DNA of 64,000 bases from Colwellia psychrerythraea (GTDB lineage: Bacteria > Pseudomonadota > Gammaproteobacteria > Enterobacterales > Alteromonadaceae): NCBI RefSeq assembly GCF_000764185.1, contig NZ_JQEC01000029.1, forward strand, positions 62,001-126,000, read 5' to 3'. A program made the translations under genes and the position numbers. Shown piece by piece: positions 55,371 through 63,128 of this stretch. Every line of letters starts with the position of its first letter. Position 1 is the stretch's first letter. The notes under the pieces are model-generated. The model saw only the letters and a list, made by a program, of their open reading frames with translations. It made no database searches and was not told where the DNA came from.

Positions 55371-55399
55371 AAAAGGTATCAATAATATTGATACCTTTT
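55371..55399 (+). terminator. Rho-independent terminator after metG
   Basis: AAAAGGTATCAAT at 55371-55383 pairs perfectly with ATTGATACCTTTT at 55387-55399 around a three-base loop and is followed by more T. It ends the metG transcript 37 bases past its stop. Confidence 0.93.
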
Positions 55400-55535
55400 T
55401 TATTTTTTACCTACCGCATATACTTTCTCAAGCACTTGTTGCCAACAAAAATTAACACTTAGCTGCAACGGCTCCTGAAAAAATAGGGTACTCTACTTAC
55501 CTGTATAATCCGTATTTAATAAGGTACTAAACACT

Positions 55536-57737
55536 TTGATAACAAAATTAAGCCGTTTAATGAATAAAATACCTTTATCTGTCAGTATCATTTTAGCTAT
55601 GCTAATTGGCTTAACATTAGGCACATTATCTGGCACGGTTTATACAGGTGTTGAAGAGCTCGCCAACGCATTTGTTATGTTATTGCAGATGACTGCATTA
55701 CCTTATATAGCCTTATCACTTATTGTTGGTATTGGCGGTTTAAATCCAGAAAAGGTTACTAAAACCCTAAAACTCAGCCTCTTCATTTTAATAACATTAT
55801 TAGCAATAGTATTAGCTTTTATCTTACTTGCCCCAATAGCCTTTCCTGATTGGCAAAGTGCTGACTTTTATAGCATTAACACCATAAACACGACTCCCGA
55901 ATTTGATATTATTTCACTTTTCATCCCGACCAACCCATTTTATGCCTTAGCTAATGGCTTAATACCCAGTGTGGTGCTGTTTAGTATTTTCATTGGTATT
56001 GGTTTGATGAAAGTTAAAGCTAAAAAGACCACTCTGTCAGTATTAAATGGATTAAACAATGCGGTAGTGAATGTTAGCAACATGGTAATGCGCTTCGCCC
56101 CTATAGGTATATTTTGCATTGCCCTGCGAGCAGCTGCAACCGTTGACAGTAGTCAATTAGATGGCTTGCAGGTTTATATAGTCACTGCAGCAGTATTGGT
56201 CTTTTTACTTAGTTTTATCGTGCTGCCAGCCATCGTCGCTATCATTACTCCCTTTAGTTATCGTCAAATTCTTGCTAGCTCACGACAAGCAATGATTACA
56301 GCTTTTGCCACAGGCAGCTTTTTTGTCGTTATCCCTATTATTGTTGAAAAAGCAAAACAGTTGATAGAGCAAATACCTAGTGCTGAAAATGGCAGTAAAT
56401 CAGTCAAAGCAGATGCCAGCAATATGCCCAGTATTATTGTACCTATCTGTTTTAGTTTACCTGTTGGCGGCAAATTATTAGCCATATTATTTGCCTTATT
56501 TGCCGCTTGGTTTTCTGGCTCACAAGTCAATAGTAGTGATTATCTGCAATTATTAGTCGCTGGTATCCCGCAATTATTTGGCTCAACAACGATTGCTATA
56601 CCAAGCTTATTAGAACTTTTTAATGTGCCCGGCTCATTATTCGACTTATTTTTAGTCGCTGAAAACATCATTGTTGGCCGCCTCAATGCCCTGCTAAGTG
56701 TTATTTTTTCTATTAGTTTGGTATTACTTATTGCCACCAGTATGTTAAGAAAGTTCACCTTTAAGTGGCGCTCATTTAGTGGTTATTTACTGTTGCTGCC
56801 TATTATCTCAATCGTGGCGTTTTTAGCATTACGTTTTACCTTTGATGCAATTAGTTACCAATACCAAGGTTATGAAAAATTCATAGAAAGAGACTTTATT
56901 GTACTCGACGGAAAAGCCAAGGTATTAACTGAGCCAGACCTTAGTGGTAAGGAAGATTTAATAAATGTAGGTGTTTTAGATAGAATTAAACAACGAGGTT
57001 TTATTCGCGTCGGATATTTTCGTGATGACTTGCCCTACACTTTTCATAACCAGAAAGGAAAATTAGTCGGGTTTGATATTGAGATAATTAATTTATTGGC
57101 CGATGATTTAGGGGTTTCAATAGAGTTTGTTCGTATTTTCCATAAACAAGCAAAAAAATTACTTTCCTCTGGTTATCTAGACATGACCACCGGTGTGCCA
57201 GTAACACCCAAAAATATGAAAGAGTATACCTTAACGGTACCCTACTCTTCCCAGTCAATGGCATTTTTGGTAAAAGAAGAACGCCGTAAAGAGTTTAATG
57301 ATTGGCAAAGTATTTTTTCTCGCGATGATTTAATTATCGGCATCCCTGAAATATTCCACAGTGAAAACATTGTCCGTCGCTACTTTGAAAAAGCAACGGT
57401 GTGGGAAATTTCTACGCCAAGGTTATTTTTTAGAGAAAAATATCAACATATTGATGCCATGTTATTTGGCGCCGCAACGGCATCCGCTTGGACGTTAATT
57501 AACCCAGAATATACAGTCATTGTGCCTAAACCAGCTCGACCCGAAATATCAATGGCGTTTGCTATTAACACCAGTGACAATACCTTTGAGATATTCATGC
57601 GCAACTGGATTTTCATGATGAAAAAGAATCAAAACATAGATCAGCTGTTCCACTATTGGATTGCTGGAAAGAAGCCTAAATCGTTATTGAAAAAAGATAA
57701 CAACCAGGAAAATAGCCATGACTCAAAAACTAACTAA
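55536..57737 (+). CDS. Dicarboxylate/amino acid:cation symporter fused to a periplasmic solute-binding domain
   Basis: A 733-residue two-part protein. Residues 1-410 are an SLC1/DctA-GltP-type symporter with re-entrant loops and motifs MLLQMTALPYIALSLIVG and NMPSIIVPICFSLPVGG. A further membrane helix lies at about 416-434. Residues 476-710 form a family-3 solute-binding domain (GFIRVGYFRDDLPYTF, GFDIEIINLLADDLGV) that should face the periplasm. The binding domain may hand the substrate, probably an amino acid or dicarboxylate, to the symporter. The frame starts with TTG 55536 behind AAGG; ATG 55560 is an alternative. It overlaps rcsF by 20 bases. Confidence 0.9.
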   Translation: MITKLSRLMNKIPLSVSIILAMLIGLTLGTLSGTVYTGVEELANAFVMLLQMTALPYIALSLIVGIGGLNPEKVTKTLKLSLFILITLLAIVLAFILLAPIAFPDWQSADFYSINTINTTPEFDIISLFIPTNPFYALANGLIPSVVLFSIFIGIGLMKVKAKKTTLSVLNGLNNAVVNVSNMVMRFAPIGIFCIALRAAATVDSSQLDGLQVYIVTAAVLVFLLSFIVLPAIVAIITPFSYRQILASSRQAMITAFATGSFFVVIPIIVEKAKQLIEQIPSAENGSKSVKADASNMPSIIVPICFSLPVGGKLLAILFALFAAWFSGSQVNSSDYLQLLVAGIPQLFGSTTIAIPSLLELFNVPGSLFDLFLVAENIIVGRLNALLSVIFSISLVLLIATSMLRKFTFKWRSFSGYLLLLPIISIVAFLALRFTFDAISYQYQGYEKFIERDFIVLDGKAKVLTEPDLSGKEDLINVGVLDRIKQRGFIRVGYFRDDLPYTFHNQKGKLVGFDIEIINLLADDLGVSIEFVRIFHKQAKKLLSSGYLDMTTGVPVTPKNMKEYTLTVPYSSQSMAFLVKEERRKEFNDWQSIFSRDDLIIGIPEIFHSENIVRRYFEKATVWEISTPRLFFREKYQHIDAMLFGAATASAWTLINPEYTVIVPKPARPEISMAFAINTSDNTFEIFMRNWIFMMKKNQNIDQLFHYWIAGKKPKSLLKKDNNQENSHDSKTN

Positions 57738-58125
57738 AGAAATTATCGCCCTTTGCCTAGCATCACCACTATTAGCTAGCTGTAGTGGTAATTATTCGTT
57801 TGAAAGTAATGTTACACCTGACGATGCCCAGCAATACTTTAGTGCCAGTAAAGTTAAAATTTTTAATGATGAAACTGAGTTTATGTCAAGCTTTGATTAT
57901 GTCGGCTTAGTAGAAGGTGAGGATTGCCAAAAGAAAGAACACCTAGCTCCGCCTGATGTCATAAATGCCCGAACTCAAGCAAGACAAGTCGCGTTTAAAC
58001 AACAAGCCAATGCTGTCATCTTTACTAGCTGTGTTGATATAGAAACTAAACATTGTGTCGCACAGGTTGTTTGTTACGGTAAAGCTTACCGTTTAGGTCC
58101 TCCTCATGAGCCAATAGAGCAATAA
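57718..58125 (+). CDS. rcsF: RcsF-family outer-membrane lipoprotein
   Basis: A 135-residue lipoprotein with lipobox LLASC (C22). The RcsF domain (about 45-128) has four cysteines at 70, 105, 113 and 119; E. coli RcsF has them at 74, 109, 118 and 124, forming two disulfides. The stretch KVKIFNDETEF aligns with the E. coli domain start. RcsF senses envelope stress for the Rcs phosphorelay. No Rcs partner genes are in the window, so the downstream pathway here is open. The start overlaps the transporter gene, with AGGA ahead of the ATG. Confidence 0.92.
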   Translation: MTQKLTKEIIALCLASPLLASCSGNYSFESNVTPDDAQQYFSASKVKIFNDETEFMSSFDYVGLVEGEDCQKKEHLAPPDVINARTQARQVAFKQQANAVIFTSCVDIETKHCVAQVVCYGKAYRLGPPHEPIEQ

Positions 58126-58159
58126 AGTGTCAAAGTCATATGATGATAGCCCTCAAGAA

Positions 58160-58888
58160 ATGCAAAGTTTCAACTTTGATGCAATAGGCGTGATTGAGTC
58201 GCCTTATCAAGAGAAGTTTGCTATACCTAGGCAGCCCAATTTAGTCAGCGCTGCAAAAGGCAAAGTTGTACTCATCGGCGCAGCGAATAATGCTGAATTA
58301 GTGCGTGATATTGAGCAATTTAGTCATTTATGGTTATTATTTGTTTTTCATGGCACACAAGCACAAGGCTGGAAACCCTTGGTAAGGCCGCCACGTCTTG
58401 GCGGCAATGTTAAAACCGGTGTACTAGCAACGCGGTCGACCTTTAGGCCAAATCCCATTGGTATGTCAGTGGTAAAATTGGATAAAGTTACCACTGTAAA
58501 CAAACAAACAATTTTGCATATATCAGGTTTAGACCTACTTAACGGCACCCCTATTGTCGATATAAAACCCTATGTTCCATACTCTGATGCAATTATTGAT
58601 GCCAATGCAGGTTTTGCTCAAACGCAACCTAACGCTGATTTATCGGTGCGATTTAGTCAACAAGCACAAAACGACTTATCAGCACATTTCGATGAATACA
58701 GTGAATTATCATTATTGATTGAACAAGTATTGGCACAAGACCCTCGACCTGCTTACAAACAGGGGAAGAGTGATGATAAAATTTATGGCATGAGTTTGTA
58801 TGATCTTAACATTACGTGGCAAGTAAGCGGTTTAAAACAAGTTGAAGTACTTGGTATTAACAAACAACTCGAATTAAGCACTAAATAA
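58160..58888 (+). CDS. trmO: tRNA (m6t6A37) methyltransferase TrmO
   Basis: Methylates N6-threonylcarbamoyladenosine at position 37 of tRNA-Thr using SAM. The TsaA/TrmO beta-barrel domain covers the N-terminal part (FDAIGVIESPYQEKFAIPRQP, FRPNPIGMSVVKL), followed by a smaller C-terminal domain (DPRPAYKQGK). I choose ATG 58160 because the E. coli protein starts at the same point; the frame is also open from GTG 58127, two bases after the rcsF stop. The rcsF-trmO order is the same as in E. coli. Confidence 0.95.
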   Translation: MQSFNFDAIGVIESPYQEKFAIPRQPNLVSAAKGKVVLIGAANNAELVRDIEQFSHLWLLFVFHGTQAQGWKPLVRPPRLGGNVKTGVLATRSTFRPNPIGMSVVKLDKVTTVNKQTILHISGLDLLNGTPIVDIKPYVPYSDAIIDANAGFAQTQPNADLSVRFSQQAQNDLSAHFDEYSELSLLIEQVLAQDPRPAYKQGKSDDKIYGMSLYDLNITWQVSGLKQVEVLGINKQLELSTK

Positions 58889-58936
58889 GTACAGTGTGAA
58901 TACTCGTTAGGATTAAAGAAAATATAAAGGATAAAG

Positions 58937-59584
58937 ATGAGCCAATACAGCATAACCAAAACATCAACTAATCATAAACCACTCGACTGGTCATTAATTC
59001 CAGCACTACAAATCAATACTTTCCCTTGGTATGAGCATGGCGCTAAACAAAGCAGCCAAGTTAAGTTAACCGCAAACAATAGCACTTTATTCATTCAAAT
59101 TATTGCCCAAGACAAGCACAGCTATGCCAAGCAAACTGAGCTAAATCATATGTTAATTTGTCAAGATTCATGTGTAGAGTTTTTCTTTAGCCCATCTGGC
59201 GTACTAGGTAGTAGTTATGTCAATTTAGAGGTCAATTGTTGCGGCACTTTACACTTAGCCTATGGCGAAGACCGCGACCATCGTCAATTTATCAGTTTAG
59301 AAGCAGCTAACTTAATACAATGTACAAGCAGTCTTAACCTTGCCATGGAAAGTCCTGTCAAACTTGAAACTGAAAACGATAAAGAGTGGACCATAGACAT
59401 TGCTCTGCCCTTTACTGCTATTGAAGCGCTTACTGGCGAGACGGTAAATAAAGACAAATGGTTCGCCAATTTCTATCGTTGTGGCGGTAGAACAGAGCCA
59501 CAATACGCTGTATGGAATAACATCAATGTAGTGGAACCTGATTATCACAGACCTGAGCACTTTGGTGAGTTGGTGTTTATTTAA
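58937..59584 (+). CDS. CBM9-like/DOMON-type carbohydrate-binding domain protein
   Basis: A 215-residue protein whose whole length fits the CBM9-like (family 9 carbohydrate-binding) fold. It shows the family's calcium/ligand strand pattern DSCVEFFFSP, YVNLEVNCCGTLHLAYG, DIALPFTAIEAL and the C-terminal HRPEHFGELVF. No signal peptide is seen, so it is cytoplasmic or exported by an unknown route. It follows trmO by 48 bases on the same strand. Function unknown; a stand-alone CBM9-like protein of this length occurs in several marine bacteria. Confidence 0.85.
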   Translation: MSQYSITKTSTNHKPLDWSLIPALQINTFPWYEHGAKQSSQVKLTANNSTLFIQIIAQDKHSYAKQTELNHMLICQDSCVEFFFSPSGVLGSSYVNLEVNCCGTLHLAYGEDRDHRQFISLEAANLIQCTSSLNLAMESPVKLETENDKEWTIDIALPFTAIEALTGETVNKDKWFANFYRCGGRTEPQYAVWNNINVVEPDYHRPEHFGELVFI

Positions 59585-59761
59585 CGTTTCTACTAATTTT
59601 ATATTAAATCCTTACCAGCATAGTAGAACATAAACGGTATTAAGATTTAATTCTGATTGGAGTACCACCACTACAAACGATTAGGAATTTGATGTAAAAA
59701 AACCCAATGTGAGACAGAATATAACTATAGAAGGTGTCCACTAATTGTGGGTAACACTGAC

Positions 59762-59860
59762 ATATAACGCCTCACTAAGAGGCAAATAATAGTTGGTCAA
59801 AATAAGCGACGCTGGAGAAAAAACCAACTGTTATTTGTCCTTTTGAGTGACTTGTTAAGT
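59762..59860 (-). other. attC-like integron recombination site
   Basis: A 99-base imperfect palindrome with integron-cassette site architecture, read on the minus strand: R'' ACTTAAC (59860-59854), a five-base spacer, an L''-like box CTCAAAAGGACAAATAA, a central loop, the L' box TTATTTGCCTCTTAG and R' GTTATAT (59768-59762). The L'' side carries extra unpaired bases relative to L', as in true attC sites, and the inner arms AGTTGGT/ACCAACT match. It also resembles the Vibrio cholerae repeat (GCCTCTTAGTGAGGCGTTA compared with GCCCCTTAGGCGGGCGTTA). No integrase gene is in the window. The rest of the 59585-59913 gap shows no other clear feature. Confidence 0.7.
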
Positions 59861-59913
59861 TTCGTTGTTTATACTGTACCAATTAAAGACCACTTTAACG
59901 TACGGAATAAAGT

Positions 59914-60162
59914 ATGACAACTAGAATATTAACGGAGGCGGCTGCAAGTATTAGCGAGCTAAAAGCAAACCCTATGAAAGTTGCATTGAGTGCTCACGGT
60001 GAAGCTATTGCGGTATTAAATAGAAATGAGCCTGCATTTTATTGTATACCCGCAGAGACTTATGAATTTATGATGGATCATATTGAAGACCTTGAACTAC
60101 TTGCTATTGTTCAACAACGTAAAAATGAAGCAAGTGTAAAGGTTAGTTTAAATGACCTATGA
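59914..60162 (+). CDS. stbD: StbD/Phd-YefM-type antitoxin
   Basis: An 82-residue antitoxin of the Phd/YefM fold, StbD group. The N-terminal DNA-binding part (ASISELKANPMKVALSAHG) and the hydrophobic toxin-binding C-terminus (about 55-82) are visible. It overlaps the toxin gene by 11 bases. A -10 candidate TATACT lies at 59870-59875, directly beside the attC-like R'' box, so the promoter sits at the recombination site. Antitoxin and complex normally repress this promoter. Confidence 0.92.
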   Translation: MTTRILTEAAASISELKANPMKVALSAHGEAIAVLNRNEPAFYCIPAETYEFMMDHIEDLELLAIVQQRKNEASVKVSLNDL

Positions 60163-60439
60163 GTTAGAATTTAAAAAGTCAGCACTTAAAGAATGGAAAA
60201 AATTAGGTGCTACGATTCAATCACAGTTTAAGAAAAAACTAACCGATATTTTAAATAATCCTCATATCGAAAGCGCTAAACTATCTGGCGGTAATGATTT
60301 ATACAAAATAAAGCTTAGGCAAGTAGGTTACCGACTAGTGTACGAGGTAAACGATGATGTTATCACTGTTACTGTAATCTCTGTTGGGAAGCGTGATAAA
60401 GGAAAAGTATACAGAGCTGCAATGGATCGCATCAATTAG
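60152..60439 (+). CDS. stbE: RelE/StbE-family mRNA interferase toxin
   Basis: A 95-residue RelE/ParE-fold toxin. The opening YELEFKKSALKEWKKLG and the core YKIKLRQVGYRLVYEVNDD are typical of StbE/RelE, with basic catalytic residues near the end (VGKRDKGKVY). It is expected to cut mRNA in the ribosome. It is translated from an overlap with the antitoxin. Such pairs are common in integron cassettes and plasmids, which fits the adjacent attC-like site. Confidence 0.93.
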   Translation: MTYELEFKKSALKEWKKLGATIQSQFKKKLTDILNNPHIESAKLSGGNDLYKIKLRQVGYRLVYEVNDDVITVTVISVGKRDKGKVYRAAMDRIN

Positions 60440-60523
60440 AGAAACTTAAGGAACAAAATAGAATTGGCTAATTTCGCTGAACGGCCGATAATAAAATGAT
60501 GAACAAGCCTGTTCAATATACGT

Positions 60524-62110
60524 TTAAAGAACAACAACTTTATTTCGTCCAGACTCTTTAGCTTGGTATAAAGCGTCATCAGCTCGCTGTAAAACCTGAT
60601 CAAAGTCTTTATCTTTGATATTTAATGATGTTAAGCCAATACTAATGGTAAGGTTTATGGTGTTATTTTGAAATATTATCTCAGAGTCGGCTATTCTTTT
60701 TCTTAAACGTTCTGCTATTTTAATCGCAACATCTAACTTGCACTCTGGCAGCATCATAACAAATTCTTCACCACCTATTCTGCCAGCAATATCGTATTCC
60801 CTTAAATTTTCTTTTAAAATATCAGCAATATAAATAATAGCGGCATCCCCCATAGCATGACCATAACTATCATTAACATTTTTAAAATGGTCAATATCTA
60901 TCATCAACACTATATAAGAAGATTTATTACGTTTTAGTTGTTTTTCTTGTACCTGTGCTGATTCAATAAAATGTCTACGGTTAAACAGCTGTGTCATACC
61001 ATCAGTAATTGCTAACTCATAAAGTTGATCGTTTAAAGCAATTAAATTTTTATTCGCACGTTTTCTCGTTTTGTATAAGTAAAAAACAAAATATATCAGT
61101 ATTATAGCAACTAAGGTGAAGGTACCAATAATATAGAGTAAGAGCTTTTGACTCGTAATAGTTTTTTCCTTGGCTGTTATGACATCATTTTTTTTTGTTA
61201 TTTCTTCTAATTGTTGTTTTAATAATATTTGATTAGATATTACATTCTCATTTAAATTTAAAAGTTCATCCTTTTGCTTCTCTAAGTATTGCTGTTTTGT
61301 TGTAATTAATTGTTTTTGTTTAGAAATACTTATTTTGTTAGAATTGATTAACTCTTGGTCGTTTTTTTTCTGTTGTTGTAACACTTTTAACTGTGAGTGT
61401 TCTTGTAATAACAGACCTTCATTTTTTTGTAATTGAATAATTTTGTCATTTAATTCAAGTTTAATTTTGTTTAATTTGTTATTACTTAGGTGATGTTGGT
61501 GATTTAATTTTACTAGTTTTTTTTCTTGCTCTTGCGAGTTTAAAAACAATGTTCTCAAATAATTTTCTTGATCTAATAACTTTGAACTTAAATCTTCTCT
61601 ATTCCCTGCAAAATCAAGAAGTGAATTAGATACTTTAAAGCCTCGAATTAACAAGTTTTCTCGATTGATTTTGAGAGTTACTTGGCCTTTATTTACTACC
61701 AAACTGACCATTTGTTGTTCCCTATCTACTTGACCATCCGTAATAATGAGTGATTGGGGAAATCTCTTATTAATTACTTCAATTGAATCAATGTGTTTTT
61801 TAGTGACAAATATCGCAGTAAGGCGTTCAGGTGGGGTCTGTTCATCTATAGTTTCAATGATGATTTTTTTAGATAAGGTGCTAGTGGAAACTTTTTTATG
61901 AAAAGAAGAAATTAGATCTTGGGCTTTACCATAAATACCAAGTACATAGTGGTCATCTCTATTTTCTCTCAATCCTGTTAAATGCTTGAAAGTTTGTAAT
62001 ATATAATGAACTTTTCCATCTTCGATAGTAATTACATTATTGGTTTCCTTAGCTGAGACACTAAAGTAAATGAAAGACAATAATAATAAAAACCTTACCA
62101 AAATGGGCAT
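60524..62110 (-). CDS. Diguanylate cyclase with N-terminal YfiR-like domain
   Basis: A 528-residue membrane protein. The signal peptide is about 1-20. A periplasmic YfiR/DUF4154-like domain follows (about 28-168), with family strands LTAIFVTKKHID, PQSLIITDGQ, VTLKINRENL and GFKVSNSLLDFA. A long coiled coil runs over about 172-320, a membrane helix over 323-347, and a C-terminal GGDEF domain has active site GGEEF (446-450). The inhibitory I-site RxxD (R437 to D440) lies five residues before it. It should make cyclic di-GMP under periplasmic control, in one chain combining what YfiR and YfiN do as two proteins in other species. Confidence 0.92.
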   Translation of the reverse strand: MPILVRFLLLLSFIYFSVSAKETNNVITIEDGKVHYILQTFKHLTGLRENRDDHYVLGIYGKAQDLISSFHKKVSTSTLSKKIIIETIDEQTPPERLTAIFVTKKHIDSIEVINKRFPQSLIITDGQVDREQQMVSLVVNKGQVTLKINRENLLIRGFKVSNSLLDFAGNREDLSSKLLDQENYLRTLFLNSQEQEKKLVKLNHQHHLSNNKLNKIKLELNDKIIQLQKNEGLLLQEHSQLKVLQQQKKNDQELINSNKISISKQKQLITTKQQYLEKQKDELLNLNENVISNQILLKQQLEEITKKNDVITAKEKTITSQKLLLYIIGTFTLVAIILIYFVFYLYKTRKRANKNLIALNDQLYELAITDGMTQLFNRRHFIESAQVQEKQLKRNKSSYIVLMIDIDHFKNVNDSYGHAMGDAAIIYIADILKENLREYDIAGRIGGEEFVMMLPECKLDVAIKIAERLRKRIADSEIIFQNNTINLTISIGLTSLNIKDKDFDQVLQRADDALYQAKESGRNKVVVL

Positions 62111-62507
62111 TAATTAACCCCTAAGACGTTCAGATGTATTAAATATAAGACAATTTGACTTGAATTTCATAATAATTTTTTTCAATATTAAGGTATTTTT
62201 CCTAGATTGATGCAATAGAATATATTTCAGCTTGCTAAGCAACTCCAAACAATAAATATTAATCACCTAATAACGCTCCTATTGACTGATTAAAAGAATA
62301 ATTAAATGTCAAATATCAACTCGAAAAAATCAAAAGGATATTATTATATTCATATAGTTAAGATACATAATAAGTAGCTTCATTCTTAATGAATCGCTAC
62401 CTAGTATCATTTGCTAGCGTAAGTAAATATCATAATCTATAGTGCTACACATATAAAAATCGCTAAGCATTTAAACTGCTTAGCGATTTTTATTTATACA
62501 TTACAAA
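62111..62507. other. Intergenic region between the cyclase gene and slyD
   Basis: A 397-base AT-rich gap holding the cyclase promoter on the minus strand and the slyD terminator at 62455-62491. I see no reading frame, repeat or known operator in the remainder. Confidence 0.55.
62455..62491 (-). terminator. Terminator after slyD
   Basis: AAAAATCGCTAAGCA at 62455-62469 pairs perfectly with TGCTTAGCGATTTTT at 62477-62491 around a seven-base loop. A and T runs on both sides make it bidirectional. It lies 16 bases past the slyD stop. Confidence 0.94.
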
Positions 62508-63011
62508 CTAATGATCGTGGCCACAGCTATTATCAGCACTGTGTACATGGCCGTGAGTTACTTCTTCTTCTGTCGCTTCACGTACATCAACTACTTCAAT
62601 ATCAAAAGTAAGTACTTTACCCGCTAATGGTGGGTTGATATCAACAGTCACCATGAACTTGCCAACTTTAAGCACAGTCACTTGGCGTTGACCCGCGTCA
62701 GTATGAACAGCAGCAGTCATGCCTTTTTTCCATTTAGCATTTTTGCTTGGTAAACCTTGTAAATGCTTAACAGGTACACGTTGCTCTAAACCTTCTTGGT
62801 ACTCACCGTAAGCTTCTTCTGGTTGTAAAGTTACTGAAAACTTCTCACCTGTTGCTTTACCCGTTAGGGCTTTTTCTAGGCCAGCCAAGGTATTGTTAGC
62901 GCCATGTAAATAAGTTAAAGGCTCATGACCGTTTGATGATTCTAATTCTTCACCTGCTTCGTTTTTAAGAGTGTAGTGAAAGTGAGCAACGGTTTTTTCA
63001 GCAATTTTCAT
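62508..63011 (-). CDS. slyD: FKBP-type peptidyl-prolyl isomerase SlyD
   Basis: Cytoplasmic prolyl isomerase and chaperone that also binds nickel for hydrogenase assembly in E. coli. The 167-residue protein has a split FKBP domain (AHFHYTLKNEAGEELESS, PEEAYGEYQEGLEQRVP) with the inserted-in-flap chaperone domain between, and a short metal-binding tail rich in histidine and cysteine (THGHVHSADNSCGHDH). The tail is shorter than that of E. coli SlyD (196 residues in all). Confidence 0.96.
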   Translation of the reverse strand: MKIAEKTVAHFHYTLKNEAGEELESSNGHEPLTYLHGANNTLAGLEKALTGKATGEKFSVTLQPEEAYGEYQEGLEQRVPVKHLQGLPSKNAKWKKGMTAAVHTDAGQRQVTVLKVGKFMVTVDINPPLAGKVLTFDIEVVDVREATEEEVTHGHVHSADNSCGHDH

Positions 63012-63128
63012 AGTGATCTCTTCTTTAATACTTTTATTGATATTTAAATGTTATGAGCGCAGTTTACCCTGCTTTGCCACGTAATTAAATGCAATTAACA
63101 TCTAAAAAAATGGATTTATACCCCTTAA

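Noticed and set aside
59737..59760. GGTGTCCAC...GTGGGTAACACT resembling an insertion-sequence end
   Set aside because: The short inverted repeat is imperfect, has no partner end and no transposase nearby. It may be part of the attC-flanking remnant, but an IS cannot be supported.
60440..60523. Second attC site downstream of the toxin gene
   Set aside because: I found only a six-base inverted repeat (TGAACA-AGCC-TGTTCA) and no R or L boxes, so a complete two-ended cassette is not shown.
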